DNA from: Marthasterias glacialis
Taxonomy: Eukaryota > Echinodermata > Asteroidea > Forcipulatida > Asteriidae
Assembly (NCBI GenBank): GCA_911728455.2
Contig: OU452239.1
Coordinates: 8,002,884-8,066,883, forward strand
DNA: 64,000 nucleotides
Reading direction: 5' to 3'
A program made the position numbers and the translations under genes. The notes beneath the pieces are model-generated. The model was not told where the DNA came from, did no database searches, and saw only the letters and a program-made list of their open reading frames with translations. Position 1 is the stretch's first letter, and every line of letters begins with the position of its first letter. Shown here piece by piece: positions 40,546 through 52,135 of this stretch.

Positions 40546-40553
40546 TGACGTCA
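40546..40553. promoter_or_regulatory. CRE (TGACGTCA) upstream of profilin
   Basis: A perfect eight-base cAMP response element palindrome 219 bases before the ATG. Downstream lies a GC-box-like ggggtggggc at about 40614. Together they suggest a promoter; the start site is not visible. Confidence 0.5.
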
Positions 40554-40771
40554 TGTGCATAAGATCATTTTTTGGCGTAGCCGGCAGTCCATACAAAGTT
40601 TGGAATGCATTATGGGGTGGGGCTCCTGGCCGGACGAGTTCTACACATGCGTAGTATACACATCAAAATCGTGGCAGTCATCGGAAGGATTGTTCGTTGT
40701 GGAGCATCGACACAAAGTTTCGAGAAGTATTTCCATTTTTGAGGTAAAGATAAATTACTAGTTTTGGCAAA

Positions 40772-41191
40772 ATGAGTTGGGATTCGTACATCGATAACCT
40801 AGTATCCCAAACCAAAGATGCTGCTGGCACTACTCACGCTGACAAAGCTATAATTATTGGTTTAGATGGGTCCAAATGGACAACGGACGGCCACTCGAAC
40901 GCATTTAAACTCAGTGCGAAAGAGGCGGGCGATATAGGCAAGGCGTTCAAGTCTAAAGATTTTACACCTTTCATGTCGTCAGGAGTGTATGCAGAGGGTA
41001 CTAAATACCAGTTTCTTCGAGAAGAAGACAAAAAAATCGTCTATGCTAAGAAGAAGGGTGAAGGTTCATTGACGGCTCAATCATCAAAGACGGCGGTGGT
41101 CATCGCTCATTGTCCGGAGGGTAGTCAGCAAGGAAATTGCAATAAAGGTGTAGGTGTCATCGCCGAGTATCTCGAAAGTTTGAATATGTAA
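40772..41191 (+). CDS. PFN: Profilin, intronless coding region
   Basis: A 139-residue profilin, the small cytosolic protein that binds G-actin, polyproline and phosphoinositides and feeds monomers to filament ends. It begins MSWDSYIDNLVSQTKDAAGT, where the N-terminal W and Y form part of the polyproline site. It continues DKAIIIGLDGSKWTTDGH, KSKDFTPFMSSGVYAEGTKY, QFLREEDKKIVYAKKKGEG, and ends with the conserved VIAEYLESLNM helix. Length and motifs agree with echinoderm profilins. The whole frame is a single exon with no splice signals needed. It is fully intact and has a plausible promoter, so it looks like a working gene and not a processed pseudogene; an intron in the 5' UTR is not excluded. 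Confidence 0.96.
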   Translation: MSWDSYIDNLVSQTKDAAGTTHADKAIIIGLDGSKWTTDGHSNAFKLSAKEAGDIGKAFKSKDFTPFMSSGVYAEGTKYQFLREEDKKIVYAKKKGEGSLTAQSSKTAVVIAHCPEGSQQGNCNKGVGVIAEYLESLNM

Positions 41192-41922
41192 CACAAAATC
41201 CCTCATTATTATTATTCTTTTTGTAACCAGTAACTTTCCATGGTTATACGCATCCTTAGTCTGCACACCCAAAACGGAACAAGCCTAACGACAGTACGAA
41301 TATAGTGATTTTGTTTCCTTTTCAACATGTTCAACATGTTCAAGAACTGAACTGAACAAGTGAAACCTTTTTCTATCTATGCCAACTGTGAACATCACCA
41401 AAGCTAACTTTCTAAACGTAACCATGTGTAACTCAACTGGGGTGGAGTTTTTTACCGCATCTTGGATTTGACTGAAAGTGTAATTTATGTCTTGGAACAC
41501 CGACTGCTTTCTGTGGCTAGATCACCAAGACAGTGGAGCTACCTCCAATAATGACATCAGGCGCACAAACGCCTCAGTTCAACCCATCGCAAATCGCAAA
41601 AAAAAACCACAGTGTCTTCCAATGACTTTTACAGTATCTCAGTTTCTTGATGACCAGTGTCTCTCCTCTCTGGGCGTGAACAATGAATCAGAAGTAGCCC
41701 TTTTTTGTCGTTAGACATCTCCAGGATTGCTACGCTCTTGCAACTTCTCAAATCGGATCCAGAGCTTGAACTTCTTGTGTTTTCTTTTTTTTCAATTTTC
41801 CCACTGGTAAATGGTTCTTCAAAGCGGAAATGAGGATTTCCTCATTTTGATTTCTTGCAAATGAATTTTTACTCATCAAGATGCTCATCAATCATTGTTG
41901 ATTGCTGGACGGATTTCACACA

Positions 41923-41928
41923 AATAAA
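41923..41928 (+). promoter_or_regulatory. PFN: Candidate poly(A) signal for profilin
   Basis: AATAAA in cacaaataaattgag, about 730 bases after the stop; the first canonical hexamer downstream. The UTR before it has no other features. Confidence 0.45.
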
Positions 41929-44019
41929 TTGAGTTGAAATTCTCCACTTTGAGGAAAACTTTAGTGCCAAGCCAAGCCAAGAATCCAGAAAAACATCCAC
42001 TGTTCATCAGACAGTGACACATTCACAAAAAAGCAAGGACCACGCAGATATAAGAACTCTGTGACCATCAGTTCAACGGACAAACTACATTCATCATCTC
42101 CCTATCAATTCCACGCTCTTTTTATGCACACATAATACTTGATTGACCACTCGTGTTTTGTGTACATGACTTAAACATCAAGAAACTTTACTGACATTAC
42201 AGTCTGCCAGCATTCAATCATCCCCATTTTTTGTTCAATAGATTTTCAACAACATTATTTAGGAACAATTTCTGAGCCATGGATTCATGAGGGAAGTTCT
42301 CAGCCATATCATGGGTAAATCCAGCCCTTGGATTCTCTGGTGCAGTGATCATTCGGGATCCTCCATTTTGTCTGTAAATTCTTTTGGAACCAGGAAGTGT
42401 ATGCATTTAATCCAAGTGAATGGAAGGCAGATGGCTGCATGCTGTGAATTATATATCCAAGGCTGGCCGCCATGCTGTTGCAATGCTCCAGTGCACCAGC
42501 TAAAAGATCACGTTTCATAATGAGTGAGCAGGCATGGTTCTCATCTCACATCACAGGCCAAACCAGTTAGTCATCCACCACTCCACCTTCAGCATGTGCT
42601 GCCCGGCTTCAGCATGTACTGCCTGGCAGGCATGATGCATTGGACATTTTTGTGGTCTTTCTTTGTCCTAAAATGAAACAGATCAACTCTAAACCAATAC
42701 AAATGGGACCAAATTAAGTTTGTTGGCAATCCATCTTTACAACGAAACAAACACCACTTTATTGAAATGTACCAGCAGCACTGGGCTGTATTTTGATCTT
42801 TCTGAGATTCTATTTTTCAAAATTAAATTTGGAGAATTCAAAATACAGAGTTGAGGTTTTGAAAGCAACAGTAATTATTGCCAACGTTCCGATAATGTTT
42901 GCACCAAATATAACCAGTTAAATCATCCTTGAGCACCATTGAAGAACGGTTATAACCCAAATAAGGCTGCATGTAGGAACCAGTGAAAAAGGTGGACATT
43001 AAGGATAAAGACTTAATACCAGTGAAAGTTATGTGTGACCAAGTCTCAATAATGTAGCATCGAATAGGTTGTGTTCGAATTGGCGACTGTGGCTCTGGCT
43101 GTTGCTAAGGGTGTTGCTATGGGCATCGTATGCGTCAACGCTTGTTCTCGGGATGGTCAAGCCACAGCTGCAGTCGAGTACGGCCTTACACATTTAGGTA
43201 CCTTTGGTTTTCAAAACGGCTAAAAAGTAATAAGATTGCACAAAATAAGTTTTAGTTTAGCACGCACAAAATAAAACAAATCATGATTCTTTTTTTTTCG
43301 TTTTTTTTTAAGAAGCTCCAGCTGCTTGAAAATCAAGTTGTACGGTAAGCTACACATGTACGTTTAAATCTTGGCTGGTTATTATTGAGGCAAAGTTGTG
43401 AATGTACTTTGTGAAAATGTCAAATTCTGTAAAGCAGTGGCATATTCATTATTGTCGGCATGCAAAAAGTTCTGCACACGAAGTAGGTAATTAAGTTTAG
43501 AAAAGTATCATTTACAAAAAAGCAAAATGTACAATTCATAGTTTGTAGGCGTACTATGATGTATAAAAACACCCATCCATGAGGAAGTATAAAAAAAAAA
43601 AATAATGCTTTGAATATCACATGTTATGTACATTGTAATGCACGGTGTTCCACACACCTTGTTCAGCAGAAAAGGAAACAGGTGTCATTCATGCGAAGAA
43701 GATAGTGGCCTGTATCAACCAACCACTTACGTCCGGTATCCTGTTGGCTTAGCTTCAAAATTGCGAAATGAAGTTGCTAAGCATGTTTTGTTAAGATGAG
43801 CCTGGTCACTCGAATTTGATGCTCACAGAAAAATCATTCATTGAAGGGTACATGTCGCAGAAGAAAAATTTCACCCAACAAAATTATGTGACTGTTCAAT
43901 CACTATTTTAGTGTCGTCTTAATAACTATTCACTGGTTGGATTTCATCGTATGGTCTAAATTCACGCTTTCACAACCAGGCCAAAACAAAATGCAAAATT
44001 GAAAATACAAGACTTTTGA

Positions 44020-44138
44020 GGACCATAGGTGGCAGTAGATGTACCTGGTAAATACATTGTTCTCCGATATGTGTGCATGGTCAGAACTATGCAAACAATG
44101 GAAATTTACCTGGTAGTTCTGCTGCCACCTAGCGTTCC
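44020..44138. repeat. Foldback element, family F1 (copy B)
   Basis: ggaccataggtggcagtaga faces gctgccacctagcgttcc, with cctggtaaatacattgttct and its partner inside. It is the same element as 4755-4872, with roughly four in five bases identical by eye. Confidence 0.85.
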
Positions 44139-47100
44139 AAATTCTTCCGTTATAATGGATGGTTACTTGTAAATTAAACTCTATAATCAGATGTCTGTTT
44201 GCCTAACAACTTCAATCCAGCTGATTTCTGATGGATCCCTGTTTAATTTTTTTTCTGCATAATAGTCATTTTGTAAAACTTGAAATTAAGCGTTTGTCTG
44301 GTTTAAACAGGTCATGGTCTAGTTGAAATTCAATTGATTTATTGTCATTTCAAAAGTATTGTTAAACACGCTATTAAAAATAATATAAAGAAAAATAACA
44401 TTCAGCCCCAAAATTGCTAGTTCAGTTTTCAATTCCTGGTAAATCTTGTTTCCCAATGAATTATAAATACTCAGATGGGATAAATGAGTCGGTTGTAATC
44501 AGTATATATTAGACGAAGGTACTGTGAAAGATTTGAAAAATAAATCCAGCAGATTTGTGGCTGTGGACTTTGAACGAGAATTGTTAAGAATTGCTGGTCA
44601 CTGTAGACACACGTATATGGTGTGCAGAGCTGATGGTCTACTGGCTACCAATGATTTATGCATCATAGTGACAAGTGTTGACACTTCAGAATGTCTGAAA
44701 GGCCTGTGGCAAATGTCACCTTGGCACAGATTTTATTATGCTAAGCTAACCGGTTTAAATTTAGCATTGGTAATCGTTAAACTAAACTTTTCTTTGATTT
44801 TATATAATCTTGTGGTGACATAAATACATGGGAGTTGCTTTAAGCTTTTCCACAAATAACAGATTGAACAATATTTGGCAGCTGCATAATGTAACTAATA
44901 GTTCATGTTAAAAAAAGATATACTATTTTCAGTAGAAAAGCCATTGGCTGTGTAGAACAAGTCGGTGTATAAAACTGACGAACAACCATTGTGCATTTGC
45001 TCACTGTATTTCAAAGACCTTCAATGGATTGGGCTCAATTTCATAGAGTTGTCAAGCACAGCCATTTAAAGGCGGATAAAAATGTACATGTTTAAATTTA
45101 GGTTACATGTCCAATTGAGATGTTTCTGGCTGGTTCTGTTAATATTTGACAAATCATGTGGGAAATAATGTAATGTGAGGTTGGGCTTTTCTGTGACATG
45201 TGGCCCTGTGTCAAATTCCTCAGAGCTGCTTGCCACACACACACACACAAATCTTACTCCAAAAGCTTTGCTTATGACATATGGATGGAGGCAAGTAACA
45301 GCAAGAAATGTACTGATGTAGCCTTTTCAGACCATTTCCTAGCCACTATTTGCTTTTCGAGTTTGCTTTTGTACTTAAATCTGTTCTGCTTCGCAACTCT
45401 TTAAAATTGGACCCAAGTGAATGTAAAAAAAAAAGAAAAAAGAAAAAGAAGATATGCAATTTATGGGTTTACTTAGATGCGTTTGCCCTAAATGTTATTG
45501 TAGTGTACATGTATGTGTTTTATATACTACTTTGTGTATTTGCATAATAGGGAGGCTGGTGTTCACATGAACTGGTTCCTACTGGTGCATACAGTGTGCA
45601 TTCATGCATATCAGTTGTGTGATGGCTGTTCCTAACAACACATTGAATAGAGTTATGCCTGTATAAATTCTACAACACCCTTTGGTTGGCAGCAGTCCTA
45701 CATGGCCAGTGTGTGGTATGGGTGTAAATCTCTGCCCATGCCCCCCTCAGGGATTTGAGAGAGTGTTTTGAACACTAACATTCTACATATAACAACCATT
45801 TGAAGCAGCTTCCCTCACATGTATTTATCCTTTTTTTCTCTCTCTCTCTTCAGAAGTCTGATTGAATTAACATAAATATGCATTGCTAGAAAGTTTTTGT
45901 TTTTTGCTGATTCATGGTTTGCACTTCCAAGCCTGTATGTACATGTACTTGTATGAGGAAGTGTAAATTTCTAGTGGAATTTCATAAAGAGCACTGCAGC
46001 AAATCGTACCAAAAGGCAAATTAATTGGAGGTGTGCAGTACATTAAACTATTCAGCAAGGACTGCATTACTGTATGTGTGGTTCGCTTAACAAACAAAAC
46101 TAGTCAATCGTGTTTTTAAAATTAACCACTTTTCCCAAACAAAATCATGTCAAAAAAATTAATCCCTTTTTATGATCCAATTTGGGTTTAATACTCAAAT
46201 TTAAAATAACGATCGTAATCTTGTGAAAATGTGAACATTCCTGGCAAATACGAGAGAACCGTGTTTGAATGATTACGTTTCAGAAGAAGACAATAATTGG
46301 GAGTTGCATGGTCCATTTTAAAGGGGAGTACAAGGCTTTGATGATGTTCTATGAAACTTAAGATTAATCGCATCCTGTGTCTAAAAACAGTTAGTGCTAT
46401 GTTTTTGTTAAGGTTAACTTGTACTACTATTACTACTACAACTATACTACTACTACTACTTGGTATTAAAATCGCTTATACATGTAGTCAACATGATAGC
46501 CTGTTACTGTACAAGTAATTGTAACTTTGCTTGCGCAAAGATGAACTAAAATTAAAAGGAAATACCCTTCTAACCTTAAACCAAATAGTAAAAATTCTTT
46601 GTAGTAAGAATCCTTTAAGTAAAATAAGTAATGCTTACTGTAAACACATTAATCATGACAGATTTTGTATAATAAGTAAAGCTTTGGGGGGAACGAATAT
46701 TGTAAGGACTGGGACAAGTTTATTTGGGGTAGAGCTTAAAAAGAACTTAGAAAGAAAATTTGTTTTCTTTTGGTTTTGTTTTCAAATGTAGCGCAAGGGT
46801 TTTGTAGAATCCCCTCCCATCAAGCAGTTTTTGAGATTTGTATTTTCTGTAATTGATCTTGTTTGCTGTGTGGTGGGCATAGTCAGAGGAAGGGGTGTCG
46901 TGAATTGTTGATGGTTCTGTTCCATTTTAGAGACATTCTTACCAGAAATTGTCTTATTTGGATTACTTTCTGGTAGAAAATGACAACAGAAAGCTGGCTG
47001 TAAGTTTCACAATGAAAGTCCGACAACGAAACAAAAATGCATGGAAACTTTCATCTTGCTCACTTTGGGAGTCTTGTTTCCCTTGCGTTGTGTGAACCTT

Positions 47101-48351
47101 CCTCTAGTTATGCATTGACCTGAATACTAAGGGTAGTAAAAATTATTTTGTATAATTTTTTTTTCTCCATTTTCAATCCTTGTAGTATCATTAAACAGAT
47201 CCTGCATAAATAAATATGAGTGCATGCTTATATTTTCTGATAGTCTAATCTTGTGTGCAGGCCTTAAAGCCATTAGGGGTGGATTGCGTGTGTGGGATGG
47301 GAGGGGTCCGGGCCTCTGTATGGCCGCCCACGAGTCAAGATACCTGGGCCATGACTGGCCATTAGTTGCAGGGACAGCGTTGAAGAATAGGCCTTTTAGC
47401 AATCCGGCTATAGGCAAAGCCATCCATTCAGACGCAGCATAATATGCCTACCAGGTTTTTTTTTTTTGGGAGGGCAGGGGTGGGGTAGGTTTTTGGGTTG
47501 AATACCCTCCATGCCCCTTATCAACTAACAATATATAGGGTCAACAGCAAAATGCTTGCATGCAGCATGGAAATACGCATCTACTGTATAATACACAGTT
47601 TAATTGCCATTAAGGCACCATACAGGATCGGTAAAGCTAATAGCGCAGTGTTATGTGTCTGATTCAATCACATGAAGAGAACAAACCTGTGAAAATTTGT
47701 CGTCCGAGTCGGGTGAAAAAATGTCATGTGTACGCTTTTCAGCATGTAAACACATTGTCCTTAATTTCGGTTGTTACAGTTGTGTTAGGTCTTCAAAGAT
47801 ATAATTTTCTTAAATATGACAGTATTTCAGAGAGAAATATTTCACATCAAAATTGGTTCCAGCATGAACGTCATGAACAGTAAGCTTTCAGACTGAACTA
47901 AACAATTATGTTTTTAATTCTTACCAGTTATGTACACAAAGTGCCTTTAAAATGCAAAGTAATACAGAAAGTTTCGTATGCAAGTGACAATAGTTTTTTG
48001 TGTTACTTGACATTTTCAAAAGCTTTGGCGAATTGTGACATTGATTGGACCTTTGCACCCCCACCCCTTCCCAACCATTGGCCTCAGATGTATGATCACA
48101 AGGTCTGTTTTGTCCATTTCATTTACCTCTGTGGGTCAAATTGCCCAATTTCCCTCATATGCTTTTACAACAGAATTGACATGCACACTTCCAAGAATGT
48201 TATATATTTGTCCTTGACATTTACGTAGAATCTAAAAACAAACAAACAAGGTTTTCAGTCATAAAGGAGTCCACCATAATAATGTAGCACCTTATGAAAG
48301 CTTGGACTTAAAGATGCCCATGTGTTATGCATAGAGCTAATGTCAGAATCA

Positions 48352-48540
48352 GGGTCCAATTTCCTAGAGTTGCTTAAGCACAAAAAGTAGCTAAGCTCAA
48401 CTAAAAATATGCTTACCACAGTAAGGTTACCAGCCAAAATACCATGTCACATGTACCATCTGTGACTGGTATTCTGCTTTATTTTTGCCTAGCAGAAAAT
48501 TGTCAAGCGCTTTTTTCTGCTTACACAGCTCTATTGGGCC
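48352..48540. repeat. Repeat family R2 copy
   Basis: gggtccaatttcctagagtt, aatatgcttaccacagtaag, tgtcacatgtaccatctgtg and cttacacagctctattgggc follow the order of the copy at 28784-28963. Confidence 0.75.
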
Positions 48541-50000
48541 ACTCTTGTCAGGAATCTTATATTTGACGCCCTTGCTTGAGAGGCCATTTTCATTTTGCAT
48601 TGGGGTGATTTCAGTGGAAAATCTGAAAAGTCTATGGGAAACTTTTGAAGAGGCTCCAAGCAGTGGCGTAACTAGCCCTGGAGGATTTCACTTTCGTACA
48701 AAATACTACACTCTGTATCTGTCCACTTCCCCCTACCCCTCCCCCTCTCTTTCCCCCTTTTTACGATTTAAGGGGTTATAGCCCCCTTGCCCCCCCCCCC
48801 CCCCATCCACCGATGTTGGGGGAGGGGCCAAGTGGGGGCAATGACAATTTGGAGGGGGCTATTGAATGTACCGAACCATTCATTTATGTATTTTTGTCGA
48901 TCTCATTGGGGCGGGGCAAGGGTTCTGAGTGCTGGGGATACCCCCCCCCCCTATAAACTATAACTCAAATTCACTGTCACACAATACTCATGAAGCTCCA
49001 TGTAGGCCTACATCTACTCTATCCACCCCCTAGCTTCTCTTTTACTCTCCCCTCCTCACCTATTCTGACCAGCCCCACCCTTTCCCCTTCCCCTTTGCAT
49101 TCCAGGTCTGTGTGCTTTTAGTTCCTTTGTTCTGATATTTCAAAATAGTGAGTGACAAACCACACTACTGCCTGGGTATTGAAGGGTGGAGCAATGGTGT
49201 TAGATTGCATGCGCATTGACCAGGTAATATTGCAGCTGGCTCAAGTCAATATTGTGCTTATAGTCACATTATTAGATGCCTTGTGTGCAAAGCCTCAGTC
49301 TTCCTTGCTTGCAGTGCACATTGGGCCATACAAATGGGTTGGGTTTTCGATTTATGTTGACTTTGAAACCATGGGCTTGGTGCCGAAAGTTAGGTTTCTA
49401 AGCAACTTTATCTTTCGATTTACAGCATGAAACATATCTGGAACCATTCCACGTGTTTTCATTTGTGGAATGGTTTGTTGGCACCAGTCAGACAACTCTT
49501 GGGCAATTAACCAAGAAAATCATTTCTGTTGAGGAAATCGTGAAGTCCCCCCCTTTTTAGTGCACATTTTTGAGGACATGTCACCTTACTGCGCGGTAAT
49601 AGAAATTATAGCTTGACAATTTCTCGCAAGAACAATCCACACAGCGAAGTAGGTGTTACACTAGGGACCGAAAACCGAATCATATACATAATGTACAACA
49701 GTACGTCACCTTTGTACAATACCCAAATGTTCTACGCTGGTAAGAGTAGTACGAGTTTAAAAAAAAACAAACATTCAAACTAAACATAACAAGCTTGCTT
49801 TTTAGGTGAACAAAAATTGTCCAATGGGTACAAAAATGCATGGGTGTTCTGGTGGTTTCTTATTAGAGATTCGCACGAAAATTAAAAAGGAAACTCAAGA
49901 AAAATAATCAGTCTGAACTTGCAGAAGTAACACAAAAGACACTTGAATAATGTATTTTGGAATGCTGGACAAACTCGGATCAGAACTTGTTTCCTGTTGG

Positions 50001-50095
50001 TAAGTGATAACGTTTTGGAGCCGGAAGTGCAATGTAAACGAATGGTACACATGAACATTCGTTACACTGCACTTCCGGCTCCAAAACGTCTTCAC
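50001..50095. repeat. Foldback element
   Basis: cgttttggagccggaagtgc faces gcacttccggctccaaaacg exactly, with tgtaaacgaatg and cattcgttaca inside. About 95 bases. Confidence 0.88.
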
Positions 50096-51781
50096 GTATC
50101 AAAAGGATAGGCATATTTTGACAAACATTAGCAATAATTCTGATGTTTTAGTTTTGTTGTTTGCAAACAAAAACGAATTAAAAACACAAAAATCATACTT
50201 TATTGAGTTAATCGTAAAAAAAAACACGTCTGGAGACATCTTTAAAACTCTCATGTTGCAGACCACACTTCCCCTGGACCACTTATTGATTATCAAGTAC
50301 TTTTTCTGAGTGATTTTTATTAATACATGTAAAGACATTAAGTCTAAAGCTTGACAGACAGTAAAATTTGACTTGTTAGCTCTTTTAATCTGTTGATGTT
50401 CATTAGTTGTTTATGTTACAATGCTGTGTAACTTTCACAATTTGCCAGTTAGGCCAACTAGTTTCATGTTTTACTACATTTTGTCATTTATTTATTTAAT
50501 CAAAAACTGTTCGTAAATTCCACGTCATCATTCATTATGAAAAGCACCAGTAATCCCTGCCCCTCCCCGGCCCCTCCCATGGCTGATATCCACCCGGGTT
50601 GGGACCTACTTTTTAAAACGATAAAAATAATTGTGTTCCTAAGTTACTATTTCATTCCCCACTTCCTTGAAGAGGGCTACAAATTAGCCTACATAGACTT
50701 ATGTAAAAATGGATAACCTAACAAAAATGTTTGTACAAAGAAGTTGACTTTATCCTATCACCTACAACGTGCAAACTGCAATACAAAACCAAAACTGGAA
50801 GATCAAGTGTCCAGACCTACTTTCATCTTATATCTTAAACTAAATTTGGTTTTCATATCATCACGACAGCTACCATTTTAGTATAATACTGCATAAACTG
50901 AAAATGGTGGCTGGCATATCATCGGAACAAGTTTGTTTGTTGATCACAAAGTTTTGCCCACTTGTGGTCGAGGGTCTATCCTTCCTCTTCTGGTAGTTCG
51001 GGTGAGCCAGCACAAACTACTACACACCAAAGCTAACAAACAGTGCACCACCCCTTAAATTGTAGATATGGCTATGCAACCACTGTACATTGTGAGTGTT
51101 TGACCGCGTGACCTTCAACCATACCCATTGTCTTGTTGGTAAGCCGGCTCACCTGATGTACAAGTAGGCCGGCTGTATATATTATTACCCGTTGTAAATT
51201 TGTATTGTACAAGTACATGTACAATGTACATGTACATTAGAGCGCTTAGTATTTTATGCAGTTGACATGTATTTGTATTTGTACATTTACATGTACACGG
51301 TTCTGTATATATATGAACATGTACAAGTTCATTCACCCACACAGTACAAGCCAGCGGTGGTAAACAGGTGACTGGATGTTCACAATTTGCCGATGTAAAA
51401 GTTATTCCAGGCATGCGTCTCTCTACTTGGGCTTTGCCCTATCGGGGACCATACGTCTTACCTGGGCATTGTCTGCTATAGACCATGATGCTCCCATAAA
51501 CATTTCAGTATTAATATTCATAGGCGTATGGGGACTCTTGTGGAGGGGGAGGGGGCAGAGGGGTTGATTTGCCCGAAATTCTACAGATAAAACCACAAGT
51601 ACAAATTTTAAATAAAAGTTGTTTATATTTTTTTCTATATTATTCTGTTAAAATAATGGAGGTGTTTTCCCTAATTCCTCATGTTGGATCTAATTTCAGA
51701 TGTGTTATTTCAAAAGACGGATCAATAAAGATGCAGAGATCCGGCTTTCAAAACTTGGACACTCGTACTGATCACGGGAGA

Positions 51782-52135
51782 TTATACTTCCATGTTGACC
51801 CTTATCATGGTGCAGCCATCTTGCTTTTCTTCTATTTGACCCAATGTGACCAAACCGAGGCTGGACGGGGGAAAAGTCTGGTTCCTTTCATGATATGAGA
51901 ATTATATATGAGAACTGTCATTATCACTGTTTTGGGCGGGGTACAAGACACAGATTATACTTCAGAGGTTATACTTCCATGTTGACCCTTACCATGGTGC
52001 AGCCATCTTGCTTTTCTTCTATTTGACCCAATGTGACAAAACTGAGGCTGGACGGGGAAAAAGTCTGGTTCCTTTCATGATATGAGAATTATAGAACTGC
52101 CATTGTCACTATTGTATGCAGGGTACAAGACACAG
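51782..52135 (+). repeat. Tandem duplication, 187-base unit
   Basis: ttatacttccatgttgaccc at 51782 recurs at 51969. The similarity continues through cagccatcttgcttttcttc, gaggctggacgggg, aagtctggttcctttcatga and gggtacaagacacaga. The copies differ at a dozen or so positions. No conserved frame in both. Confidence 0.85.

Noticed and set aside
44524..44823. 99-residue plus-strand frame starting MKDLKNKSSRF
   Set aside because: Looks less random than most, but no motif, no upstream promoter and no partner exons could be supported.
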